The translations under genes were made by a program, and so were the position numbers. A stretch of DNA of 64,000 bases from positions 1-64,000 of the forward strand of contig JAJDUT010000139.1 of NCBI GenBank assembly GCA_022826515.1. The letters are read 5' to 3'. Shown one piece after another: positions 1 to 7,960 of the stretch (positions are counted from its first letter, which is position 1; the number at the start of each line of letters is the position of its first letter). Under the pieces are notes generated by a model. That model made no database searches. It saw nothing but the letters and a program-made list of their open reading frames with translations, and was not told where the DNA came from. This DNA comes from Candidatus Latescibacterota bacterium (GTDB taxonomy: Bacteria > Latescibacterota > UBA2968 > UBA8231).

Positions 1-56
1 AACGGCGCAATATGCGCCCATTGGGCGTCGGTCAATTCGGATGCATGGCGAGACAT
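1..56 (-). CDS. IS5-like transposase, N-terminal fragment cut by the window edge
   Basis: The minus strand opens at an ATG (54-56) preceded by a strong AGGAG ribosome binding site about 8 bases upstream. It reads MSRHASELTDAQWAHIAP before running off the left edge. The LTDAQW..IAPL pattern is the start of the DUF4096-type N-terminal domain of IS5-family transposases, which ends in a DDE nuclease that moves the element. Only 18 codons are visible, so completeness and subgroup cannot be judged. The insertion lies directly downstream of the brnT-like gene, where a brnA antitoxin would be expected. Confidence 0.6.
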   Translation of the reverse strand, partial: MSRHASELTDAQWAHIAP

Positions 57-138
57 AAGGGGACTCCTAGGGCCGAAGGAAGACGAGCAGAAGCAAAAAA
101 GAAAAAACAAAACCCCCTATCAAGTTATGAAACCGCTT

Positions 139-420
<282 letters not shown>

Positions 421-489
421 TTAATCCTTCATATAGTATCTGTCTTCAATGAAGGCGGTACCAACAGGCATTGTAGGGATAGCCGCGAC

Positions 490-1734
490 TTAGCGCAATC
501 GTCCCACGCCGTCAAACGCCATCTCGGCCAGCGCACCAGTTTGCTCTAGGTCGGGATGGTCGCCGAACTCTCGCAGCAGGCTTGCGGATAGGTGGATGTG
601 GCCGATGTCGAGGGTGTTTTTGATGCGGACGACGCGCGCTTGTTCAGGATGGGCGAGGTTTTGCACCGAGAGCGCGGCTTCAATGGCCTCGCGGTCGGTT
701 GCCATGACGACGGGGATGTACGCGCGATTGAGGAAGGTGGTGGTGAAGACGTTGGCGTACGTGGCCTCAAAGTCGATGCGCTCGTACAGACGGCGGGTGA
801 TGATGTCGGCGAGGCCGACGCCGTTGGCATTGCCGTGGGTTTCGTCGGTCAGGTCGAGCACTACGATACGGGCCGCGTCTGGGGACTCTGGCTCTTTGAC
901 GCCGGGTAGGAGCATGCGGCCGACGACGTTGGTGTCCATACCCGTGCCCGAGATATTCTTGCCGATTTGCTCGATGATCAGCAGGTCGATGCCTTGGACT
1001 AAGATGCGGGGCATGGCGCGCCGCGCTTCGTCCAAAAGCTGCGGCTCGCGGCTTTGGAACTGCCTAGGTTGCAGGGCCTCGACGCGGAGGGTCTCTTCAT
1101 AGGCGTTTTCGACGGTGGCCACACCCATGAGGATCGGCGCTTTGTCGAGGATGCAGCGGCCCCAAGCTGGGATCAGGCGGGCGAGGCTCTCGGCACCCCC
1201 GGCGTGGGCGATGGTCGCGCCTTTGTGGCTGCCTAGGCCAATGGTCATCATCTTCATCAGGCCGCTTTCAAAGGTCCCGCGAAAGGAGGTGTGCGGCTTG
1301 ACGCGGTTGATGAGCACCACGCCGTCGGCTTCGGTAGCGAGCCGGTTGAGTAGCACGGGGGTGCCGTCGTCGAGTTCGGCCACTTCGACGACATCCATGG
1401 TCGCCTCGACCGGACAGCCCATGCTCTCGGCGTCGAGACCGTAGCCGGCGAGCACTTGCTTTTGGCCTTCGGCGGTAGCGCCGCCGTGGCTGCCCATCGC
1501 TGGCAGCAGGAAGGGCTTGCCGCCGGCCTCTTTGACGCAGTCGATGACGGTGCGGGTGATGAGCGGGATATTGGCGATGCCGCGGCTGCCGCCCGTAACG
1601 GCGATTCGCGCACCGGGGGCGATGGCGTCGGCCAGACCGGCGTACGCTAGCTGGCGGCGGACTTCGCCGGCCACGTCGGCGAGCGAGTCGCTGGCAAAGT
1701 GCTGCTTGACCGGAGCCATTTGCGGTAGTTGCAC
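490..1734 (-). CDS. LarA-like (DUF2088) protein, putative nickel-pincer 2-hydroxyacid racemase/epimerase
   Basis: A 414-residue protein of the DUF2088/lactate racemase-like superfamily. Visible landmarks are AVTGGSRGIANIPLIT (about 45-60), MGSHGGATAEGQ (80-91), INRVKPHTSFRGTFESGLMKMMTIGLGSHKGA (about 142-173) and a C-terminal region with VVMATDREAIEAA. Known LarA proteins use a lysine-tethered nickel pincer nucleotide to racemise or epimerise 2-hydroxyacids. The lysine in GLMKMM could be the tether, but that is inference. The start is GTG with GAGGT upstream, 11 bases after the decarboxylase beta gene, so it is the last gene of a four-gene operon. The substrate is unknown. Confidence 0.75.
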   Translation of the reverse strand: MQLPQMAPVKQHFASDSLADVAGEVRRQLAYAGLADAIAPGARIAVTGGSRGIANIPLITRTVIDCVKEAGGKPFLLPAMGSHGGATAEGQKQVLAGYGLDAESMGCPVEATMDVVEVAELDDGTPVLLNRLATEADGVVLINRVKPHTSFRGTFESGLMKMMTIGLGSHKGATIAHAGGAESLARLIPAWGRCILDKAPILMGVATVENAYEETLRVEALQPRQFQSREPQLLDEARRAMPRILVQGIDLLIIEQIGKNISGTGMDTNVVGRMLLPGVKEPESPDAARIVVLDLTDETHGNANGVGLADIITRRLYERIDFEATYANVFTTTFLNRAYIPVVMATDREAIEAALSVQNLAHPEQARVVRIKNTLDIGHIHLSASLLREFGDHPDLEQTGALAEMAFDGVGRLR

Positions 1735-1745
1735 GGTGGGTACCT

Positions 1746-2315
1746 CTAGGCTTGGCCGACCAAGGCGGCGCGCAGGCGCTGGGCGCGTTCGCCGATCGGC
1801 AGGGCCGGTTTGGGCACCGGCTCGGTGGCCGGGGCGATTTTCCAGATAAAGACGACCGGGCCTTCTTCTGCAAAGTGCTGGTCGAGCTTGGCGTCGAAAT
1901 CGTCGTCGCTGTCGATGGTATAGACGCGCTGGAGGCCGGCCCCACGACAGATTTGCTCGTAGTCGATGAAGGCGGCACCGGGCACGGGCTGGCTGCCGGT
2001 GACTTCGTACGTGCCGTTTTCAGTGATGACGAGGGTTAGATTGGGGGCTGGGCGCTGGGCCAAGGTGACGAGGACGCCCAGCGACATCAGGGTGCTGCCG
2101 TCGCCGTTGATGCACAAGACCCGGCGCTCGGGTTGGGCAATGGCCAAGCCGAGCGCAAAGTCGGCGGCGTGGCCCATGGCGCTTTCGACGTGGGCAAAGT
2201 CCAGCGGGCCGTCAGAGTGCGCGGCCCAGGGCATGGCCACGCTCATGGTGGTGACCACGACTTCGTCCGTGCGCTTGGCGGCTAGTTTTGCGAGGCAGGT
2301 GTATTTGTCGAGCAT
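1746..2315 (-). CDS. ThDP-dependent decarboxylase beta subunit (sulfopyruvate decarboxylase type)
   Basis: A 189-residue thiamine-diphosphate PP-domain protein. The cofactor motif is intact: GDGS at 71-74 followed by Asn at about residue 100 in TENGTYEVTGSQP. It resembles ComE of sulfopyruvate decarboxylase and the C-terminal half of phosphonopyruvate decarboxylase. The start chosen is the ATG at 2313-2315 (MLDKYTCLAKLA); upstream codons are low-complexity and overlap the alpha gene. The preceding gene stops one base away (2317), so the two are translationally coupled and probably form one alpha/beta enzyme. A split enzyme favours the ComDE type over single-chain phosphonopyruvate decarboxylase. 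Confidence 0.8.
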   Translation of the reverse strand: MLDKYTCLAKLAAKRTDEVVVTTMSVAMPWAAHSDGPLDFAHVESAMGHAADFALGLAIAQPERRVLCINGDGSTLMSLGVLVTLAQRPAPNLTLVITENGTYEVTGSQPVPGAAFIDYEQICRGAGLQRVYTIDSDDDFDAKLDQHFAEEGPVVFIWKIAPATEPVPKPALPIGERAQRLRAALVGQA

Positions 2316-2316
2316 C

Positions 2317-2811
2317 TTATGTAGTCTCCGCGACCAGCAGCACAGCGGTTGGCAGCGAGGTCTCTTGAGCCTTGGCGAACGCGGCGTCGATCTGGCCGCA
2401 GTCGTCGTCTGTGTGCATGGCGGTGTAGGGGATGTTCCAAGCCTTGAGCGTCGGCTCGAAGAAGGTGGCGGCCGTATCGACGCGGGGGGCACCTGGGGCC
2501 ATGGTCGCGTAGCCTCGGTAGCCGACGAGCATGACGAGGGGGATGCCCATGTTGTAGGCCGTGCCGCGCAAGGCGTCGCCGGCTTCCAAAAAGCCCGTGT
2601 TCTGGATCAACACCAGCGGATGGCCTCCGCCCAAATACAGGCCGGAGGCCAAGCCGAACGCTTCGCCCTCGCGGCTGGTGAGGATTACTTCGATGGTGTC
2701 GTGCTCCCACAGGCGCTCGTACAGGACGCACGAGCCGTTGTCTGGGACCCCTAATACATGCGTAATGCCGTGCCGTTCGAGAGCGGCGATAATCTTGGCG
2801 GCGCTGATCAC
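2317..2811 (-). CDS. ThDP-dependent decarboxylase alpha subunit (sulfopyruvate decarboxylase type)
   Basis: A 164-residue pyrimidine-binding (PYR) domain protein. The SREGEAFGLASGLYLGGG stretch carries the conserved glutamate that activates the ThDP aminopyrimidine, and LVLIQNTGFLEAGDAL is typical of ComD and phosphonopyruvate decarboxylases. The true start is the GTG at 2809-2811, four bases after the stop of the RidA-like gene; earlier in-frame codons lie inside that gene and encode low-complexity sequence. With the beta subunit it should decarboxylate a 2-oxo acid such as sulfopyruvate or phosphonopyruvate in the cytoplasm. The actual substrate is inference. Confidence 0.8.
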   Translation of the reverse strand: MISAAKIIAALERHGITHVLGVPDNGSCVLYERLWEHDTIEVILTSREGEAFGLASGLYLGGGHPLVLIQNTGFLEAGDALRGTAYNMGIPLVMLVGYRGYATMAPGAPRVDTAATFFEPTLKAWNIPYTAMHTDDDCGQIDAAFAKAQETSLPTAVLLVAETT

Positions 2812-2815
2812 GGGA

Positions 2816-4012
2816 CTACTCGGCGAAGATCGCACGGGTGGCGAGGCCGCTCTGATGGCCTTCTTGCTGGATGCCGCCGATGAACTGGGCGGTGCGGCCA
2901 GCCGGTGCGGTACCTGCGTAGTACGCGCTGAAGGACTCGTTGAAGGCGACCAAGCCAGCGCGATTCTGCTCGGAGTCGGCACCGGCGACGATGTACGCGT
3001 TGTTGAAGATGCCGTCCTCTTTGAGGCCCGCGCCGCCGGCTTCCTTGATCCGGGTGTCGAGCGTGCCGAGTTGCTGACCGGCGTCGCTGCCGCCGACGGC
3101 TGAGACGTGGACTTCGCGCACGCCGTGGTGGCGCAGACCCGCCCAGGTCGAGAAGCCGTCCTCGATCTGCCCCGAGCGCACGATCTCGACTTCGCCGGAG
3201 ACCACGCGCGGCTGCGGCTCGACGATGCCGTCGAGGTTGGGAATCCGCGACACCGGGTAAATCAGGCCGGCGGGCCGGTCGTCGCCGTAATAGTCTGCAA
3301 AGACTTGGCGGGTGGTCTCGATGCGCTCCCAAGTTTTGTCTGGGTCGTCGTCCACGGCTACGAGGATTTCCATAAACACGGTCTGCTTTTTGAAGTCAAC
3401 GCCTTGTTCGGCAAAGGGCTTGGCGTATTGCTCTTCGAGGACGAAGCGCATTTCTTCGGCCAAGTCGGAGCCGAGCGTGGTGATCATTTCGCCGTCCCGC
3501 TGGTGCATGACCGAGGCACCCGAGGGCTGGTGATCGACCCAAGTGCCGTAGTCGATTGTGCCACCGCTGATGGAGACGGTCTCGCCAGCGCAGGCCTTGA
3601 TCTGGACTTCGAAAAGGGCCGCTGGATCCGGGAAGCCTTCCGGGTGGGTGAAGCGGGCCATGCGGTTGGAGCGCATGGGGCCGCCAGTGATGGCTGCGAT
3701 CATGGCTCCGTAGCAGGCGTTGAAGTCGTTTTTGCGCTGGTCGCACTCGTCGCGGTCGGCAGAAGGGGTGGTCCATAGGACGTCGGTTTTGTACACGTCC
3801 GACCAGTGGACGCCGCAGATTTCGAGGCCCTTGTTGAGGTTTTCGATGGTGCCGAACCACTCCGAGCCAACGTCGTTGGCGTATTGGGTGCCGACGTTGC
3901 CCGAAGGCTCGACTAGGCGCACGACGTGGCCATTGTCGTCGGTGATGATTACTTCGGTGGGGTTGGAAAAGATCGCGATGGGGTTGTGGCGGACGATATT
4001 GACTTGGGCCAT
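2816..4012 (-). CDS. RidA/YjgF-like protein with three tandem modules
   Basis: A 398-residue cytoplasmic protein starting at an ATG with AGGAGCTC just upstream. It appears to hold three YjgF/RidA-like modules at about 30-150, 150-265 and 270-398. Each has the family pattern of a hydrophobic strand, a Q/G-rich helix and a late-strand ARF.HPEGFPDPAALFEVQ or PVSRIPNLDGIVEPQ segment. RidA proteins are normally single 130-residue subunits that trimerise and hydrolyse reactive enamine/imine intermediates; three modules in one chain would make a covalent trimer. It is the first gene of the decarboxylase/LarA operon, so it may protect or process an imine or 2-oxo intermediate there. Module boundaries are by eye. 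Confidence 0.65.
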   Translation of the reverse strand: MAQVNIVRHNPIAIFSNPTEVIITDDNGHVVRLVEPSGNVGTQYANDVGSEWFGTIENLNKGLEICGVHWSDVYKTDVLWTTPSADRDECDQRKNDFNACYGAMIAAITGGPMRSNRMARFTHPEGFPDPAALFEVQIKACAGETVSISGGTIDYGTWVDHQPSGASVMHQRDGEMITTLGSDLAEEMRFVLEEQYAKPFAEQGVDFKKQTVFMEILVAVDDDPDKTWERIETTRQVFADYYGDDRPAGLIYPVSRIPNLDGIVEPQPRVVSGEVEIVRSGQIEDGFSTWAGLRHHGVREVHVSAVGGSDAGQQLGTLDTRIKEAGGAGLKEDGIFNNAYIVAGADSEQNRAGLVAFNESFSAYYAGTAPAGRTAQFIGGIQQEGHQSGLATRAIFAE

Positions 4013-4102
4013 GAGCTCCTCAATTGATTTTGTGAAAGGTTGTCGCGAATTATATTGCAAAAAATAGGTTGTCTGCCGACGATAGACAATAGGGAGGGAC
4101 GA

Positions 4103-4783
4103 ATGTCCACCTGCGCCGTGCTCTTTGCCAAAAAACCAGCCCCCGGAGCGGTCAAAACCCGGCTCCAGAGCCATCTGAGTGCCCATGACGCCGCGCGTCT
4201 ATACGAGGCCCTGCTGCTGGATTGCGCCACTGCGCTGCACGGGACAACGGCCGCCGCCAAGGTCGTGGCCTTTGCCCCGGCCAATGCCGAAGACGCCCTG
4301 CGCACCCTGCTGGCCCCGATTGGTACCTTCGAGTACGTGCCACAGATAGGAGCCGATTTAGGACAGCGGATGGAGGGCCTGATGCAGTGGGCCTTTGCGC
4401 GGGGGGCCGAGCGGGTGGTCCTCATCGGCTCGGATAGCCCTTCTCTGCCGGCCGCGTACATCGACGAGGGGCTGGCCCTCTTGCGCGAGAAGGAGGTGGT
4501 CTTGGGCCCGAGCATGGACGGCGGCTACTACTTGGTCGGTCGGCGAAAAGGGGAAAGCCGGATATTCCAAGACGTGGCTTGGAGCACTGGGGAGGTGCTG
4601 CAGCAAACCCTAGAGCGCTTGGGGATGCAGACGCTCGGCCTGCTGCCGCCTTGGTACGATGTGGATACGCCGGATGAGGCTGGGTTTCTAAAGGTGCATC
4701 TCGAAGCTCTGGCGCGGGCGGGTAGTCCACAAGGACAGCACAGTTTGGCCGTGCTGCGCGACCTCGCGTTGCCGCTGCCCTAG
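4103..4783 (+). CDS. DUF2064/TIGR04282 GT-A fold nucleotidyl/glycosyl transferase
   Basis: A 226-residue protein of the DUF2064 family (GT-A fold, related to CofC/MobA nucleotidyltransferases). Landmarks are FAKKPAPGAVKTRL near the N-terminus, LIGSDSPSLPAAYIDEGL in the middle and VLGPSMDGGYYLVG, which supplies the Asp-rich sugar-nucleotide site. The start is the ATG with GGGAGGGAC upstream; an earlier in-frame start would extend into the divergent promoter region. The gene is divergent from the RidA operon and its end overlaps the convergent NYN gene by 4 bases. The natural substrate of this family is poorly known. Confidence 0.75.
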   Translation: MSTCAVLFAKKPAPGAVKTRLQSHLSAHDAARLYEALLLDCATALHGTTAAAKVVAFAPANAEDALRTLLAPIGTFEYVPQIGADLGQRMEGLMQWAFARGAERVVLIGSDSPSLPAAYIDEGLALLREKEVVLGPSMDGGYYLVGRRKGESRIFQDVAWSTGEVLQQTLERLGMQTLGLLPPWYDVDTPDEAGFLKVHLEALARAGSPQGQHSLAVLRDLALPLP

Positions 4784-5409
4784 CGGTCGGCTTTCTTGCG
4801 GAACAGTTCTTCCCAGCGGTCTAATTCGTCCGACGGGCGGGCTTCCGTGCTGTCGCGGTCAGCCGCAGTCGGTGCCTCGTCGGCTTCCTTGCGGAACAAA
4901 GTTTCCCATTGATCAAGTTCGTTCGGGTCGAGCGACGGGTCGGCTTCGGTGCCGTCGCGGGCGGGTGCCGTCGCGGGTGCGTCCGGGACATGCACAGGTT
5001 CTGTGAGTTCGTCGAGAAAATCCTCAGAACAAGTCGAGCGGATCTTGTGGCGTGCGGCGCTGCGCTGGACTGCGCGGTCGGAACTAATGACCCGTAGCCA
5101 TTTGGCACCGTGTTTTTTTTCGACCGCTTGCGCGATTAGGTCGTCGGCCTGTTGAGGGTAGCGCGAGAATTCTATGGTGACGTGTGGGCCGCTTGCGCTG
5201 GCTGCGCTCGACGATTCGCCAGTGCCGTCGTAGTACAGGGTTATATGCTTGTCGGCGCGGCGGCTGTAGGCGGTGAGTGCCTGCTGCAAGCGGTTGCGCG
5301 CTCGTTTTAGCGAGTCGCCGCGGCCTTGGAAAAGCTGGCTCGCTTTGATGAGGTTGTAGCCGTCTATGAGCAGGTGCTCTTTCTTGGTAGCCACGGCTGC
5401 CGTCCTCAC
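4780..5409 (-). CDS. YacP-like NYN-domain ribonuclease (DUF901)
   Basis: A 209-residue protein whose first 150 residues match the YacP/Rae1 NYN fold: LLIDGYNLIKAS with the catalytic aspartate, TLYYDGTGES, FSRYPQQADDLIAQAVE with a second acidic cluster, and RVISSDRAVQ. Rae1 in Bacillus is a ribosome-associated endoribonuclease. The C-terminus (about 155-209) carries the same short motif twice, DQWETLFRKEAD and DRWEELFRKKAD, on an acidic, proline/alanine-rich linker. The GTG start overlaps the stop of the GHMP kinase by 4 bases (GTGA), so the two are translationally coupled. Confidence 0.8.
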   Translation of the reverse strand: MRTAAVATKKEHLLIDGYNLIKASQLFQGRGDSLKRARNRLQQALTAYSRRADKHITLYYDGTGESSSAASASGPHVTIEFSRYPQQADDLIAQAVEKKHGAKWLRVISSDRAVQRSAARHKIRSTCSEDFLDELTEPVHVPDAPATAPARDGTEADPSLDPNELDQWETLFRKEADEAPTAADRDSTEARPSDELDRWEELFRKKADR

Positions 5410-7247
5410 GCAAGGTGGATGCCTTGGGCATTGAGTTGATAGGAGACCACGCTGCTGTTGGCAAAGGCCGCGTGTTGGCGCAGCTTGTCGAGCCTGGCGC
5501 GCAATGCGGCTGCTTGCCCCTCGGCAGCGATGAGGAGGGCAAAGCCGCCGCCGCCGGCCCCGGTGAGAAGCCCGCCCTCGGTCAGGTCGGCAATCTGCGG
5601 ATTTTCGAAAAGGTGCTGCAAGGCATCGTTAGTAGCCTGGGGGTCGAGGATGCAGCGCAACTGCCAGTAGCGATTGGCCAGCCGCCCGAGGTCGGCGTAT
5701 GCGCCCGCGCGCAGTGCGGCCACCATGTCGTCGTGAATGGCCAGTGACTCGCGGATGGCTCCATAGCGCAGGTGATCGCGCGACAGATAGGCGTCGAGGA
5801 CGACGTTGAGGCCGCGGGTGGCCGAGCGCGATATCCCCGTGTCGAAGAGCACGACTCGCTCGGTAAACAAGCGCTCATCTACCTCGGTGAGGAATGTGCG
5901 CTCGGGCGCGGGCAGGCCGTCGGTCGGCGGCGCATAGAAGTTCTTGATGGCTGAAGGGCCGCCGCTGGCGCCGCGCGCATCCTGCCAACCGCTGTTGAGG
6001 CCGAGGCTCTGTTCGAGCATGAGGCTTTGGTCGTAGAGGCCGGGGTACTCGCACGCGGGCGCGGCGTAGGGGTGGCCGGAGAGGTGGTAGAGTATTTTGA
6101 GAATGGCGGCAGACAAGATGCCGCTGGTCCCCAAGCCGGACCCTTGTAACACTTTGCTACTGGTGGTGATTTCCAAGCCGCCACCGCCGGTAAAGGCGGC
6201 GATGTCTTGGATGACGTCTGTGGAGTTTGATCGGACGATGCCCGCGTGTACTAACCCTTGCTTGACCAACCGCAGGGCTTCGTCGCCGCTGCGGCGGTAG
6301 GCAAAAAACAGCTCGCTGACGGTTGCGGCCGAGCTGTGTTTATTCACCTCAAAGTCGGCCTTGAAGCCTCGGGAGCGGGAGCGGAGGATGAGTTGGGGTT
6401 CGGGGAGCCTCCTCGCGGTGACTTGTAGCGGCGGTTCGGCGTGCTTTTCTCGGTCCTGTTGCAGATTGACGGCGATGTTGAGGGTTTTACCGCCCTGTTC
6501 TTTGCTGCGCAGGTGATTGTCCGAGGCATTGGCGCTGGAGATCCCTAGGCGCAGGGGCGATTGAATGCAAAAGGCGTGGTCGCAAGCCGCTTTGCTCATG
6601 CGCGGCGCAGCGGTGCGCCGACTGTCGAGGGCGGCCAAGCTGTGCCGCAAGTCAAGGCTCTGTAGCTGGTTGATCCGCGCCTCGTAGGCTGCGGCTAGCT
6701 TGTCAATTTGCTTGGCTTCTTTGAGTTGGACGATGGCTTGGCTGTCGATGCAGCAGGGCGGTAGTGCCCGCCGCCAGGCCCGCGACTCGGCGGTAAGTGT
6801 CCGGTAGATGTCGGCCATGATGCGGGCGACGCGCATCCCGCGCAGATAGCGGTCCGAGATGTCGCATTCCTCTAGATAAGCATTGAGGCGTCTGAGCACC
6901 TGTAAGAGCGCTTTGGGAGATTTGGGGGGCAAAAGGCGCAGCAATTGGCGGTGGTCGAGATCGACCAAGCCATCGACTAGATCGACGGTTAGTTGCGGCA
7001 GCTCTTGGGCAACTGCATCGCCGAAGAGAGCCTCCCACTCGTCGGGCGTGGTTGACGCGAGGAGCGCGTCGATGGCCGTAGGAGTCTCTAAGCGGGACAA
7101 AAGCGCCCGATTGAAGAGCAGATCGCGGAGGAAGCGGCGCTTTTCCTCGGGTTTGCCGGTCCGCGCTGCGTCGAGGATGTGATCGACGAGCGATTGGACT
7201 TCGCGCAAATCAGCGGCTTGTTCAAGGCGTTCGAGGAATGCTTTCAT
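5406..7247 (-). CDS. GHMP-family sugar kinase (fucokinase/HddA-like) with a helical N-terminal extension
   Basis: A 613-residue protein. Residues about 228-613 are a GHMP kinase: SPLRLGISSANASDN and EQGGKTLNIAVNL resemble the first motif of fucokinases and heptose-7-phosphate kinases. QGSGLGTSGILSAAI (about 368-382) is the ATP-binding motif 2 and GGLLTGAGGGGFALLI (about 556-571) is motif 3. These enzymes phosphorylate sugars at C1 before nucleotide activation. Residues 1-225 are helical, leucine-rich and not recognised; they are not the guanylyltransferase found in bifunctional Fkp. It is followed with a 4-base overlap by the NYN nuclease gene. The exact sugar is unknown. Confidence 0.75.
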   Translation of the reverse strand: MKAFLERLEQAADLREVQSLVDHILDAARTGKPEEKRRFLRDLLFNRALLSRLETPTAIDALLASTTPDEWEALFGDAVAQELPQLTVDLVDGLVDLDHRQLLRLLPPKSPKALLQVLRRLNAYLEECDISDRYLRGMRVARIMADIYRTLTAESRAWRRALPPCCIDSQAIVQLKEAKQIDKLAAAYEARINQLQSLDLRHSLAALDSRRTAAPRMSKAACDHAFCIQSPLRLGISSANASDNHLRSKEQGGKTLNIAVNLQQDREKHAEPPLQVTARRLPEPQLILRSRSRGFKADFEVNKHSSAATVSELFFAYRRSGDEALRLVKQGLVHAGIVRSNSTDVIQDIAAFTGGGGLEITTSSKVLQGSGLGTSGILSAAILKILYHLSGHPYAAPACEYPGLYDQSLMLEQSLGLNSGWQDARGASGGPSAIKNFYAPPTDGLPAPERTFLTEVDERLFTERVVLFDTGISRSATRGLNVVLDAYLSRDHLRYGAIRESLAIHDDMVAALRAGAYADLGRLANRYWQLRCILDPQATNDALQHLFENPQIADLTEGGLLTGAGGGGFALLIAAEGQAAALRARLDKLRQHAAFANSSVVSYQLNAQGIHLA

Positions 7248-7316
7248 GCGCGTCAGCAGGGGGCGAGGGTGCGCTGCAATGGGCGAAAATTATAGAAAAA
7301 AAATGCGCACCGCGCA

Positions 7317-7925
7317 TCAGGGAGGGACGGCATCGCTCATTAGTTCGCCGGCTTCCACGGCGAAATCGAGATAGTTTTGTTGCGGGGGTAGCGGGCAAAT
7401 ATAGGCAGGATTGTACGCGCAGTATGGATTATAAGCATTATTGAAATCAATGACATACATGCCATCGTCCTCCCGCGTCAGGCGCGCGTAGCGCCCGCCC
7501 CCATACGTGGTGTGGCCGTTGGTCTGATCCTTGAAGAAAATTTCCGTTTCGCCGGTTTGTGGGCTGCGATATACCTCCAGCCAAAAATCGTTTTCGCCGA
7601 AGGCCGCAACAAAGCGCCCAAATCGCTCAAGTTCGGTAATAGTGCCGTCGGTATTGGGGATTTCGACGATGCGCTGGCGGCCGTAGATGTGCAGCTCGCC
7701 CCGCAGGCGATAGCTCAGGTCGATGGGATAGTACGCAAGCTGCTCGAAATGGGTGCGCTGTGCTGGCAGCAGCGGCGAATCCTCGCTTTTGAGCAGGCTG
7801 TCCTTGGCGGCGCGGAGTGCTTCGATTTGGGCGCGGATGGAGTCGTCGGCTGAGGCCGACCCCAAGGATAGGCATAGATAGCAGGCGATGGCGCAGATCA
7901 GACTTTTGCGCAGGCTTACCTGCAT
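7317..7925 (-). CDS. Secreted DUF1684 family protein
   Basis: A 202-residue protein with a signal peptide (MQVSLRKSLICAIACYLCLSLGSASA). The body has the DUF1684 hallmarks: a charged helix, EIFFKDQTNGHTTYGGGRYARL and the highly characteristic DFNNAYNPYCAYNPAYICPLPP. The family's function is unknown. The start chosen is the ATG at 7923-7925, which puts the signal peptide at the N-terminus and has AAGGA upstream; a GTG at 7961 would overlap the previous gene but bury the signal. It follows the metzincin/WD40 gene and is probably cotranscribed with it. Confidence 0.85.
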   Translation of the reverse strand: MQVSLRKSLICAIACYLCLSLGSASADDSIRAQIEALRAAKDSLLKSEDSPLLPAQRTHFEQLAYYPIDLSYRLRGELHIYGRQRIVEIPNTDGTITELERFGRFVAAFGENDFWLEVYRSPQTGETEIFFKDQTNGHTTYGGGRYARLTREDDGMYVIDFNNAYNPYCAYNPAYICPLPPQQNYLDFAVEAGELMSDAVPP

Positions 7926-7960
7926 GGCAAATCCTTCATCCTCCACCGACATCCTCCTCA

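Noticed and set aside
3107..3778. A 223-codon plus-strand reading inside the RidA-like gene
   Set aside because: It is the complement of confident coding sequence, with no ribosome binding site or family match.
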